Assembly (NCBI GenBank): GCA_032358165.1
Contig: JAALGY010000063.1
Location: forward strand, 372,001 to 436,000
Direction of reading: 5' to 3'
Length of the DNA: 64,000 bases
DNA from: Diplosphaera chodatii
Taxonomy: Eukaryota; Chlorophyta; Trebouxiophyceae; Prasiolales; Stichococcaceae
Shown here: positions 35,701-47,105 of the stretch, piece by piece
How positions within the stretch are numbered: position 1 is the first letter of the stretch
How the letters are laid out: each line of letters opens with the position of its first letter
The notes under the pieces: model-generated
Database searches by the model: none
What the model was told of the DNA's origin: nothing
Seen by the model: the letters and a program-made list of their open reading frames with translations, nothing else
Made by a program: the position numbers and the translations under genes

Positions 35701-36278
35701 CACACGCAGCCGCCTACATCAGCTAGCAGATAGCCGGTGGCTTAGCAGCCAGTCCACCGCGCCATGTCAAAGCCTATCAGGCCGGGCATGGCAGCACCCG
35801 CAGCCCAGCTCCCTCCGTCTGTAGCGACTGCTGCGACACCAGCACAGCGACCAGATGGCGGCCACTGACTGCCGGAAGAAGGCCTGCCCTCACAGATGTT
35901 GAATCCCACAGCTCTGCAGTTGCCAGCGGTCAATCAACAGACTGTTTTGATGCAGGTCAGCCTCTACTACAGCGTGTTTCCACATCATATGATTGCGTTG
36001 CCGCTGGAGTTTGGGGTGGACTGCCGTACCGACTCGGGCGTGTGAATGCTGCAGGTATCATGGTGGACAGTTCGACAGCAGGAGACAGCGATGTCATCAC
36101 GACGACAGTGCATCATCTGGCAGCAGTTCAAAGGCAAACGATGCAAGTTATTGAGGGATAACACGCGCAGCAGAGTCTCAAGGCCCGATGCTCAGGACAT
36201 GGTGCACAAGAAGCATGGAACATTTGCTTGATGAGGTGTTGATCGTGACACGCTTCCTTTTCCAATACATGGACAATG
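35701..36278. other. Unassigned stretch between small helical gene and GT14
   Basis: About 580 bases between two converging genes, with no TGTAA on the plus strand and no matching signal on the minus strand. It holds a Pro/Ala-rich plus-strand open frame near 35765-35869 (MSKPIRPGMAAPAAQLPPSV) that could be a missed exon or a 3' UTR. Not resolved. Confidence 0.3.
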
Positions 36279-39200
36279 TCAGGGCAGCAGAATGTGCTGG
36301 TTTGCAACATCAGCAATACGGAGCGCAACTGCTGCCGTGAACTTGCGTGCAAACAGCGGGCAGGCATGCCCAAGCGCAGCATACTGTCTGACAAACTGCT
36401 CCACCTCTGGGCCGTCTGTACTCTCGGGGAATGGATCGTCGAACAGCCAAGACTCCCCCTGCCATGCCTGAGCGAGCTGCCGGCCATTCCTGCGAGGTCT
36501 GTGATGTAACTCGGCACCGGCTGGAAACTTGCTTCTCCAAAGCGGCGCTGCACGCCTGGCATGTTTTCGTTGCGACTGCTGACTGCCCTGCTGCCAGACG
36601 CTGCGGTCAAACGGCCCCTGCTGCAGGGATCCCCCCGTCACCTGCTGCCTGAGTTTGACCGCGCACATCCGGCGCATGATGAAGGCAGACATGTCCCCAA
36701 CTATCTGCTGCACTGGCCGCGGCATCTGCTGCAACACCTCGCTGAAGTGCAGCTTCACATCATCCACAGCTCCAGTAACGCCTGCCATAGCACCGCCACC
36801 ACCACTGCCGTCGACGCGGCCGGCTGCCGCCCTGGGCAGTGCGAGAGCAGCGGTGCTCATAGCTGCGCTGGTGTTGCAGCCGCCTTTGGCATAATCTGGC
36901 ACGCGCAGTCGCTGGACGAGGTTGGCACTTACTTCGCTCGGCCTGCTCCAAGTCTGCGGGTGTGCTGGTGGTGCCTACAGTGCAACAGCACACAGTTCGG
37001 AGCCGCTTGGATGCACACTTTGGATGGCAAACCAGGCTCGAGTAGGTGTGTTGACAGAGTGCAGAGGCTAGCACACGGAACAAGCAGTTGCACACCTTTC
37101 CAGGTACAGACTGCCAGATGGCATGCGTGCCACCTCCCGTGCAGTCGGTTTCGTTGGCGACGTCCAAGCCTGCAGCATGGATGCAGGTATATCGGCAAGT
37201 CCTCCAGACGTATGTACATGCAACATGCACGGCTACTGGCAGAGCGCAAGGTCAAGTGTCACATCCGCGCAGCGACCCACCGTGTGCCGCGAGCAGCGTC
37301 GGGATGTAGTGTTCATCCGACACGCAGAAGCGGTGCGGCGGGCGGTGCTGGGTGTCCACCCAGCATTCCCGCACAAACAGCGGGTTGATCTCATCATCCC
37401 CGGCCACCAACGCTGCATGCTTCCTGCCTCGGGTGAATGGTTATGAGGTGTTCAGTGTGACAGCTGTGAACTCAGGTATGCCGGACACATCCTGCCCAGT
37501 CCCACCTGTTAAGAATGACCCACTGGCTGCTCTTGCGCCACATCGACACGTTGAGCTTGTCTGTATGCATGTCTCGATGAAACCTGGCAGTACAAAGAAG
37601 CAGATTTTCATCAGTGCGGCTATGCTTCAAACCTTCAAAGTGCATTGTGCTTCCTTTTGAATACCCACCTGAACACCATGCGGTGTTTGGCGCTGTGGTG
37701 CGCGCAAGCATTGATACGGCTGCGTGTTTCAGCAAAAGCCTCCAGCCAGACGACCGCAGGTGGATACAGAAACACACACCTGCATGCCAGCAGTACGGTG
37801 AATGTATGACAACTTGCGCAATCTGTGGTGCACTGTTTGACTGTGAATCACACTCCAGGCCAGACAGTGGGCAATGCAGATTTGCAACAGACTCACGACT
37901 CTGACAGCAGCGCAAAACGCCGGTTGGCACGGTCATGCAGTGCCGCGATGAACAGGCGCCGCTCCGCCTCTGCTACGCTATGCTGTCCCCATTGTACCTG
38001 CGCAGCTGATGGCACACCTGAGCTGCTGCCAGGATTCCTGCTATGCCTGCTCCTCCTTATAGATGCGCACCACTTGTCAGTCGATACTCTGCTTTGCAAC
38101 GATGCAAGCCCACCTTCACGGGGTTCCTCAGCTCGAATCCAGCAAATATGCTGCCCCGCGGTGAACGGAAGCCTGGCGTGGCATGCAGGTATGCTGAGAA
38201 CATCAGCTGGCCGGGAATCACATGCCGCGGCCATGATTGGGGCTGTGGCCATCCTGCAGCATCATCGCTACATCTGAAGCCGGTGATATTGACAACCTAG
38301 AGCATGTGCCACAGTCTGCAAGTATAAGTGCAGGTGGCCACAACAAATCCACCTTCAGCGTCAGACCAGAGATGCAGTGCCCAAGAGCGCTGCAGTGGCA
38401 CAAACGGTCTGCCGCACCCTGTGTGTGGCCGCCAGCAGCGTGAAAGAATGCGCGCCAGGCTGGCTCGTGGGGCATGGGGCCACGCGTCAGGAACAGCAGC
38501 GCCACACGGGGCATCTGCTGCTCGTCCCCAGACTCCACACCATCGGTGGAGCTGCCTTGGTCGACCGTCATCTGTACAAACGTCACCCATCATGCGTCAG
38601 CGCCAATGCAGAACAGTAAAAGCTCGGACGCATGGCCAGCTCGATGAAAGTGCCCCTGGTACACGCATCCACCTGTGCACGCGGCTTTGGATCCTCTGCT
38701 GCAATGGCGTTGACGATGGCCTCTGGCTCAAACGGACCAATCGCCTGCGCCTGGTCCTCTTCCTCTGCAGCCGATGACCCGTCTGCCATCTGTGCTGACT
38801 GCGCTGCACCTGCTGCCTCCCGTGCCGGCACCGTGTCGCGGCCCAACTGCTGGGCAGTGACTCGGGGCTGATCTGCCGCCGAACGGTCGGCATCAATGCC
38901 TCCCATGGACCCTGCCCTGTCATCGGAAGGCTGCCCAAGCGATCCAGCTGCAGTGTCAGCACCCTCTGCATCCCCGTCGCTGTTTACACCGCCAGAAAAT
39001 GATGCTGCCGCTACTGTGTGATGCTCCGCCAGCAGCGCATCCTGGTTTGGCGGTAACACCTTTGGTGCTGATCTGGGCTGTTGCATATATAGTGCAGACT
39101 GGCAGCCAACAGGATTGTCAAGCCAGAAGCACGATCACGCAGTGAGGCTTTGGTGGTGGCTTGAGAGCAAGCGTACCGCTGCATTCCGCTGATGCACTCC

Positions 39201-39302
39201 GGCAATGATCCCCGCCGATATCAACACCAGCAACAGCAGCTGCGACGTTGTGGGTCTGAACAGACGCTGGGACCTTGTAGTGGCTGTCTGGCGGTCAATC
39301 AT
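36279..39302 (-). CDS. GT14 family (core-2/I-branching type) glycosyltransferase
   Basis: Golgi-type glycosyltransferase of the GT14 (formerly DUF266) class, related to plant beta-glucuronosyltransferases that modify arabinogalactan proteins. It is a type II membrane protein. Exon 1 starts at ATG 39302 and holds one signal anchor (LLLLVLISAGIIAGVHQR), followed by a long acidic Ala/Asp/Ser stem (about 39090-38630). Catalytic-region landmarks: PRVALLFLTRGPMPHEPAW (near 38500), VQWGQHSVAEAERRLFIAAL and FALLSES (near 37950), SMWRKSSQWVILNR (near 37530), FCVSDEHYIPTLLA (near 37290), ETDCTGGGTHAIWQ (near 37130) and the C-terminal PLFARKFTAAVALRIADV. These blocks occur in family order. Some inner exon ends are approximate. 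The exact donor and acceptor sugars are unknown. Confidence 0.78.
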
Positions 39303-39757
39303 CGGCTCACGCCCATGCGCTGCTAGAGCGCACACCCGCTGAGAGCAGCATTGCCAGGGCGCCCATGCGATGCCGCTCCTTCACGACAACCGACAGAAGA
39401 AGTCCCCCTATCCTGGCTCACATCATAGTCACTTTGGATGAAGCTGCCACCAACGCAGAACTTCACACATTGGCAGCGCTTGGACGGTGCATAGACCAGG
39501 TCAATATCACCCCCCGGTGCATCGCTTGTTGCAACCCTGCTACGCTGAGCTGGACGCCTGGATCTCACCCGCGCAACGCTCGGCTATGTGCAATTGAGCA
39601 GGCCGCACGACTCGCACCTTGCATGCGTTTGCAATCGCCTACAATGTGATCCGATTTGCAGGGCGACACACCTCCCAGTGCTGTAGATCTGCCCAGCACG
39701 CGTTGACCTGGGCCTGTCACTTCCTCTGGGAGCTTCAGTCCCTGCCAGCCCGCTGTC
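39303..39757. promoter_or_regulatory. Divergent promoter region
   Basis: 455 bases between the GT14 start (-) and a small plus-strand gene. Nothing specific seen. Confidence 0.3.
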
Positions 39758-40102
39758 ATGGCGAAGCCTCCGCCCAAAAGTGAAGACGGCTGGGGCAGCA
39801 GCCTGTTCTCGAAGATCCTAGGCCCAACGGCACCCATCCAAGCACCTGCTAGCCAGCCCTCTGCGAGCAAGGTGCCCGAGGCCAGTAGTGGCAGCGCACC
39901 CAGCGCCAGCCAGTTGTCCGCGAGTCAGCTCAAGTCCATCCGCACGCCGCACGAGCGGACGCCGTCGCATTCCCACCCTGAACTGGCGTTTTCTCCTACC
40001 GACATCGGCATCTGGGAGGTTGACAACACAAGAAAGCCGGGTGCGAAGCCGCCTTCAGAGGGATTCAGCTACTTCGGCCAGTGGTTTGGAAGCTCGAAGT
40101 GA
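39758..40102 (+). CDS. Small Ser/Pro-rich protein, unknown
   Basis: Single open frame of 114 residues from ATG 39758 to a stop at 40102, followed by TGTAA at 40154-40158. The start is Lys/Pro-rich (MAKPPPKSEDGWGSSLFSKI), the middle is a Ser/Ala/Gln linker, and the end has what looks like a conserved motif, TDIGIWEVDNTRKPG followed by SYFGQWFGSSK. No membrane segment or clear targeting peptide. I do not recognise the family. Mixed composition, tidy start and nearby poly(A) signal support a real gene. Confidence 0.5.
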   Translation: MAKPPPKSEDGWGSSLFSKILGPTAPIQAPASQPSASKVPEASSGSAPSASQLSASQLKSIRTPHERTPSHSHPELAFSPTDIGIWEVDNTRKPGAKPPSEGFSYFGQWFGSSK

Positions 40103-40703
40103 TGTCTTCAGGGCGCTGGCTTGACCTCTCACTGGATTCAGCAGTGACAAACGTGTAACCCGCGGGGCCGGCCGCAATGTATATTGAAGTCTGCTCCGCT
40201 CTGGACAAAGGCATGTATTCGAGCCGGGTTGTGGTCAGTCTGCTCTCTAATTTACCGAAATTTGTGGGTGCTGGACGACAACATGCCCTGGCAGGTAGCA
40301 ACATGTCAACCACCATGTTGCACCTGGCAACGGGCCAGGATTGATAGGTCGGGCTTTGAGGATCATTGCAAGGGGAAGAGGGGTCCCGTGTGGTTATTGG
40401 CTGCATCATTGGATCTGCAGGGTGTCATCCTTTGCAGCAGGCGCTTGCCCTGTTGACGTCAAGTGTGTTGTAAATAAACATGCTGCATATACCGTATGAC
40501 CAGAAGGCACGTTTCAACGCATCGTCCAACAGCTGCTTGCAACAATGGACGTCCCGCGAACAGCATTGTGTGGACATCTGACATCCGCAAGCCGATTCGC
40601 TGACAAAGCGCAAAGCTGATGACCGCCAGGCAACCTGGAAGTGATCAGCAACCCTCCAAGCCAGTTGCGCATGTCTGTGCGCGGCAGGTGCGGGGACTGC
40701 CGC
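40103..40703. other. Intergenic, convergent 3' ends
   Basis: About 600 bases between the small plus gene and the dynamin-like 3' end; holds the TGTAA at 40154 and nothing else I can support. Confidence 0.35.
40154..40158 (+). terminator. TGTAA poly(A) signal of the small Ser/Pro-rich gene
   Basis: TGTAA about 50 bases after the stop at 40102. Confidence 0.5.
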
Positions 40704-43700
40704 TCACTGGCCCGGCGGAGCGGGTGGCGGCCGCCTGCGCGGCTTGTTGGTCAGCGGGCTCGGCGCCCCTGGTGCTGTGCCTGCAGCAGTCAAAGGTTTG
40801 CACTGCCAATGCCATCGAAGAATCTCAGTCTGACTACAGGGCTGCACGCACTACCCACAAGCGCGGTCCATGGAGGTGCGAGCGGTCGGGCAGCGGCATC
40901 ACCTGCGGAGGTGGGGCGCGGGGCGCCGGCCGAGGTGCGTGGCGGGCCCACCCCGTTGGCGCCCGCGGTGCGCCGGACGTCAGGAGACATCCGGGATTCT
41001 GTAAACGGTGTCCTGCCTGCACACATGCAGCGGCACACCTCATCGGCACATGAACTCACAACGTGTCACTTGCTGCTTGGCTATGTGACTATATACTCAC
41101 AGCCAGAAGAGCGCTGCAGCTTCAGCCGCTAGCACCCATGTTGTGACAAACCTTGCAGTGAGCGCGGCGTGTACTGGCCGTAGGGCGAGCTGCTCCCTTG
41201 CTCCGTGCGACCACCCGGAAGCAGATCCCACAGCCCAGATTGCTCGATCGCCTACACGAGGAGTTGGCGCTGTGTTGGTGCAGGTGGCGCTTGATTTGCA
41301 CAGATGCAGATGCAGCGCACATGGACATGTGCAACGGACAGGCCGACCATAATGGACACGAGGGAGAGTGGCAGGGGGCACAGAAGCAGACGCAGGAAGC
41401 GGCGGCGGTGTACGGAACGCGCACCGAGCGGGGGACCTGCGCCTGGGGCGGGCGCTCCTCCTCGGGCGTCCGCACCCGCTCCTCCTCGATCTGCTTCAGC
41501 TGCCTGATGGACGCGGACAGGTCCTGCGCCGATGTGGGGGGGCATGTCAGCGCCAGCCAGCCCATTGCTGTTGTTGCGGAGGTGGGAAGCAGCGCAGCGG
41601 GAAGCAAGAGCACCTGCGCGGCCATGGCAACAAGACTGCAGGAGGCTATGGCTGCTGGGTCAGGCAGGTGCTGGGGAGGGCTGCGCCCACCTGCAGGGTC
41701 ATCTGCGCGGCTGCCCGCTTCTGCGTGACCTCCTGGTCCTCCTCCAGCAGGTGCTCCAGCTGCGTCGGCTCCAGGTTGTGCACATACGAGATCAGCCGCT
41801 CCAGCAGGTGCTCCTGCGACTGCTTGACCTGCGGGATGGCAGGTGAGCAGGGCATCACCAGCGGTGCGCAGCATGCAGCCGGGGTTTGCAAGAAACTTCG
41901 CAGTGGGTTTGAGTCTTGCCATGGATGCGCCCTTGCAATGTCACTCGGAATGGCAACTGAATGAGAGAGGCAATAGCTGGCTGGCATCAGCAAAGCACAT
42001 GCTGAACAAGGCAGGTTGTGAGCTGAAGGCGTGCCTGAGCATGGATGATCGCCTTGGGCACTGTGGCAGTGAGCGTCTTGAAGACCGCAATGACATACTG
42101 CTTCGTGTCCTCTGCCAGCTGCTCCAGGAAGGCATCATACACGCTGGTGTCTGGCTCCTGCAGAGGCAGATGGTCGTCATGTGGATACAGAGGATGTCCT
42201 CGTCCATCTGGCTGTGCATGCTGTTGACGCTTCCCAACCACGCCGATCACACTATCTGACAGGAAATAGGCAACGCGAGGGGAGGCAGGCTGATATGATG
42301 CTGCTGCTGCACGAGCAGCACTCAAAGCTATGAAGCTGTATCCTTTCTGGACTGCCGTGCCATGCAGCCGATGCCTCCTGCAATGTGCGCAGCTGGGCAC
42401 AGCACCGGCATGGCACCTCATCGCGCTCGGTGCGGTTGGACCCCATCAGCGACGGCAGCGGCCCCAGCTTCGCAGTTGCCTCCTCTGGAATGGCCATGCC
42501 CAGCCCCAGGTTGCCGTCCATGAACGACTCGTTCGAGTCGGGCATCACCACGCCCTGGCAACAGGCATTGCACAGCGCGTCAGCAGCAGCACGTGTCTGT
42601 GAACTCGACAGGAGTTTGCACCCTCAGCTCAGGCCGAAATCAGCACTCAAGCGGCAGCCGCTGTGCACTGGCAGCATCCGCAAGTTAAACGGGCAACGCA
42701 ACCTACACACTCACCCCGCCGTAGGCGCGGTCCGTGCCGTTGGCTGACACGCCGGGCGGCGGCTCTGGGGCGGTGCGGCGCGACTTGCTGCCGGCGGTGT
42801 CGGCGGTGCTGGCCAGCGTCGGGCGGGGCGGCAGGTTGCGCACCGCGCCGGGGCCCTCCGCGCTGATCTTCAGCCGCCGCAGCCACGAGTACTTCTCCGC
42901 TGGCGTCTCCGCCCGCAGCACGATCGAGTGGTGCTTCTTGACTGCCGGCTTGGACGGGTCCTGTCCGTGGGCATTAGAGGGTATGAACAGCCCGGGCCTA
43001 TGTGCAAATCCGCACTGAGGGAGGAAGAACTCGCTGCTGAGGCACAAGCATGCAGGCACACCTTGTGCGAAATCTTGATGAGCACCGATGGGCCGGTGGG
43101 CGACTGGCGGCCGGCTGGGACGACGATGCCCTGGGAGTCCATGTCCTCAACCTTGCACTGCCTGTCCCATGTATCACCATCAAAGCGTCAGCACCACAGC
43201 ATAGTGATATGTGGCACATTGGATACGCATGCATGCGTTGTTGATGAGTACGGTAGCAGGCAATCAGCCGTGAGTGATGGGACTCATGATCGGCTCGGCA
43301 GAAAGCGAGTGACAAGGGGCGCACTTGATGTCAATGACGCCACGGTAGTTGGGCGGGTCGTCGGCCGTCTTGAAGTAGTACAGCATGCCCTTGGTGTCAG
43401 TGAACACAAACCAGCGCTTTTGCCACTTCCAGCCCTCTGGCAGGTTTTGCCGCCCGCTGTGCTCGCCAATGCGTTTCTCCAGGTACCTGTGGCCCAGCAA
43501 TTGCACGATGACCGACCAATCTAGGCAGGGCGCATCAGATTTGGTGCGTCCGACCCATTTGCCCCAAGACTGTGGTGTCTCACCCCATTTTGAAATCGTC
43601 GTCGCCCGGCGTTTTGGGCGGCATGGTGGCCGCCGGCCGCTGTGGCTGCAGCGATGACATCTGCCGCGTCGCCGGCTTGTCCTTGCTGCTGGTCTCTGAT

Positions 43701-45325
43701 GCGTCCTCATCGTCATCGTCATCGTCCTCATCATCGTCATCATCGTCCTCTGACTCGTCATCCTCATCTGCTGGCCGCATGCCGCCGCCTGCGTTGAAAC
43801 AACAAAAATGACTACCGACTTGCCTGCACATCTGCCACAAGTGAGCACAGACCCAGGGGTGCATGCAATGCACAGAGAACAACCAAGCATGCACGACCCG
43901 CACCGTCCATGATCTGCTGCATGTCCTCTAGCTGCTGGAGGTGCTGCTGACGCTGTGAGATGGCATGCCGGAAAAACGCCGCCGTCACGTAATCCTGCTC
44001 CATGTCAACCTGCCAGGTGCAAAACAAAGGCGACTGGTGCACATTGATTAAAAACCCTCTGGGACGCTCCCAAAGCCCTGCCGACAGCTGTGGTATGTTG
44101 CATCGACTCTCACCAGCCCATTGGCGGTCTCAATGGCCGAGTCGCGCCACTCATCCAGGCAGTGCGTCGCCTGGTTCAGGATCGCGCGCTCAAAGGCTGG
44201 GAACTGGCTGCCGCGCTTGTCATCAAAGCGCCCATCGTCCGTGTACTTGCACGCATTGCGCGACGCCATCCTGCAGGTTGACATGTTATCGAAATGCTTT
44301 GCTGGTGGCAACCTTCGATTGACTCGTTGAGTTGCTTCTGTGCTTGTGCATGGGCGAAGCACTGCACAGAAGACCGCTTGCCAGCACAGCGAGGGCAGCA
44401 TTACGAGTACTCAGGTTGCAGGAGCCGGCTGAGGTTGCCGCATCAGGCATGCATGCATCAGTAAGCCATCCACCTGGCGGCCTCCACAAGCAGCAGGTGC
44501 ACACGGTGCACGGCCGTGACAACTGGGTCCAGCACCAGCAGCATCGCATCCTCAATCAGGCGCCGCAGCCCAAACTCGGGTGAAACTAGGTGGCCCTGGT
44601 ACCCGTCCGCCTCCCGAACCACCTGGCCATTGAAAGGTAGGGAATGCGGTGCTGGCGTGGAAACCGCACTCTACCATTGCGTCTGCTGCTGGACCACACA
44701 TGCATGAATGCCGTGCGCATACACACTCACCGACTTCACATTCATGAGCTGAAACCGCTGATCCAGTGGCAGCTGCTTCACCAGGCCGGTGAGGCCCTCC
44801 TGGCTGTTGAAGATCTTGCGGATGCGGCTGGTCACCTCTGGGTTCTGCATCTCAGCAAATGCGGGTGTCAATCCTCCTGGTTCATGGCAAGCTGACCACA
44901 AGAGTGAAGCTAGATGCTGTCATAGATGAACAGTGCCAGCAGAGGCCACCTCGAGCGCCGCGGCGTACGCTCTGTGGAACTTGCTGCACTCCTTATATAC
45001 ATCCTTCTGGCCTTTTGGAGCAGAGCCAAAAGTGTTCAGCTCCTTCTCGACCGCAGCCCGCTTCTCGTTCAGCCCGCTGATGACCTGCGCAGCAGGTTTG
45101 CTTTTGCTTGCAAGGAGCTCGGCTTGGTCGGCTTAGAGAATCGCAGCCAGCATGAAAGCCTTATCGAAGCACACGGTGGGTCATAGTGTTGATATTGCGA
45201 TTGTAGACTGAAACAAGCACTCAGATCTCCTTAAGTTCTCGCACTGTTTGCAGCGAGTACACGGTCTGCGCCCTCACCTCGCCAATGAAGGCAGGGTTTA
45301 GTTCGACGACGGTTGATTCCGTCAT
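40704..45325 (-). CDS. DRP2-type dynamin lacking a visible GTPase domain (stalk-PH-GED-PRD)
   Basis: Plant DRP2 dynamins drive vesicle scission and have GTPase, stalk, PH, GED and proline-rich parts in that order. Here only the last four are found. The first exon appears to be 45325-45278 (MTESTVVELNPAFIGE). Then the stalk: VISGLNEKRAAVEKELNTFG (near 45080), LVKQLPLDQRFQLMNVKS (near 44760), VREADGYQGHLVSPEFGLRR (near 44580), MEQDYVTAAFFRHAISQRQQ (near 43970). An acidic run (near 43690-43770) leads into a PH domain with GWKWQKRWFVFTDTKGMLYY and YRGVIDIK (near 43350). GED: TSVYDAFLEQLAEDTKQYVI (near 42110), TVPKAIIHAQ, HLLERLISYVHNLEP. The C-terminus is proline-rich with PRRRPPPAPPGQ-stop, like the DRP2 tail. 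No P-loop or DxxG block occurs before the first exon, and APH-1 begins only 527 bases upstream. The last two exon joints are tentative. Confidence 0.75.
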
Positions 45326-45852
45326 CTTCGGAAGGCAGCTTTGTTGCAGTGGTCAGCCAGTCGTGGAGGATGGCCCTCAGGCACACGAAACGCTTCAACA
45401 GCAACTCAGGCTACTTCTGAATGCATGACAACCATCATGACACCTCGTTGATTGCATCTGCTGTGCTCAGGTCTGCACTCGCTTGCAGCTGTGGTTCTGG
45501 CGTCATGCAGACTGCCCGGCCAGGTGCCCGGGTAGTTTATAGGGCTTGGGTGACATTTGGGAATGTGAACCCCCACATGTGTAAATCTTTTGGAGCCACT
45601 GCGCTGAGCGCCTGGACGTTGGGCATATAAGCTTGTTGTCTGCAGGGTGTCCGGCCTGCGTTATGGCTGAGAGGCGTGCACGCTTGGATGTGAGGTCGAC
45701 ACACCTGCTCGGCATCCCCACCAGAAGATCTGCCGGTGGCGCGAGCGGTGCAATCACGCTTGCGCTTGTCTGAGGCATAGCAAGAAACACCCTGAGACGT
45801 TGGATCCGGCATGTGAGTCAGTACAATCGCAGCGTGTGCCCCCGAGGCCTTC
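45326..45852. promoter_or_regulatory. Divergent promoter region (dynamin-like / APH-1)
   Basis: 527 bases between divergent starts. I checked the minus strand for dynamin GTPase motifs (GxxxxGKS, DxxG, TKxD) and saw none. Confidence 0.4.
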
Positions 45853-46991
45853 ATGGCCTTTGGGGACACCCACCTCACGGCTGCCGCAGCGCTGCTGCAA
45901 TGCGGACCTCCGCTGGTGCTGTTCTGCTGCATAATCGCGCCAAGATCTCTACTGATCATTATCATGCTCACCAGGTGCGCAAAGGTGCATGAGCTGGTAC
46001 AGTTACACCCTGCAATGTTGTCCTGATTTGGACTAAGTCTGAGCGTCGTGCGCTTGCAGCGCGTTCCTGTGGGCGTCGGCCCTGCTGCTGCTGTCAGCTG
46101 TGCTGAAAGGTCGGTGATTATGCCTTGTCACGATTGAACAGCAGCTACCTCACCTTGTGGTCAGCCATTCACTTTGGAGGTGGGATGGCTGCAGGCCTGC
46201 TGCTGGATGATGCGAGTCCGTGGCGGTTTGCTGTGGTTGTGACGCTTGCTGTGGCAATTGAAGAGGCAGTGCGATGGTGGCTCTACACTCTGCACAGGTA
46301 CGTTTTGGGATCACTGGTTTGTGTAGCCACAGCAGCACTGGCATCACCACCTGCATAAGCAAAATTGTGCCTATTGTTACCTGCAGGCGCATGGTGCGCC
46401 ATTTGGCAAAGACAGCGATGAAGAACCCCGGCTGGCGCTTCAGTCCGGCCGATCAGGTTGACGTTGACGCTGGCTTTGTGTCACATGTCCCGTGCTGTCT
46501 GCGTCCAGCACAACATGCACACCAACAGCGATCGTCTGCCTCCCCAACAGGTGCTGCTCGCCTTTGCGACCGGCTACGGCCAGGCAGTGGCGCATGTGCT
46601 GGTCTTCTCGGTCAGTTGGCTGCCCCTCACTGCTGGGAAGGGCGTGTTGTATGCTGGCGCCTGTAGCAGCATGTCGTATGCGCTGGCTGCGTCATTGACC
46701 ATGCTGGGAATTTTTTTCCTGCACGCTGGCTCGACGGTTGTTGCCTTTGATGGCGCATCACACAGACACCGCGTGCAGGCGGCTGCACCGGGAATCTTTC
46801 ACCTGGCCGCAGCCCTGCTGACGGTGCTGAATGTGCGATTCAACAGTTGCGCAGCAGTGGGTAGTGTTGAAGTTGCCATGGGGGTTGCCATGACGGCATG
46901 GGCAGCGCATGTATATTACCGACAGGGTGCAGCGTCTCACGACTACGAGCCAGTAGCTGATGAACGTGCTGGTGTTGATGGTCAAACTTGA
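45853..46991 (+). CDS. APH1: APH-1, gamma-secretase scaffold subunit
   Basis: Multi-pass membrane protein that scaffolds gamma-secretase, the presenilin protease. The start is ATG 45853: MAFGDTHLTAAAALLQCGPP, then hydrophobic LVLFCCIIAPRSLLIIIMLT joined in phase to SAFLWASALLLLSAVL. Later exons give a segment ending in VRWWLYTLHR and RMVRHLAKTA (the family's cytosolic FR..Y.LL turn), VLLAFATGYGQAVAHVLVFS, ALAASLTMLGIFFLHAGSTV and AAALLTVLNVRFNSCA, and end DGQT-stop at 46991. About six or seven hydrophobic segments are seen, as in APH-1. His residues sit in the late helices. About five exons. Confidence 0.75.
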
Positions 46992-47105
46992 CATGACTTT
47001 CGCAATCTTGCAGGCAGTTTTGAGTGACTAGCAATAGCGGGTGACATGTAGGTCGCACTACCTGTGAAATTCAGCACCGTGGCAGCATTTGACATCGTAA
47101 TGTCA

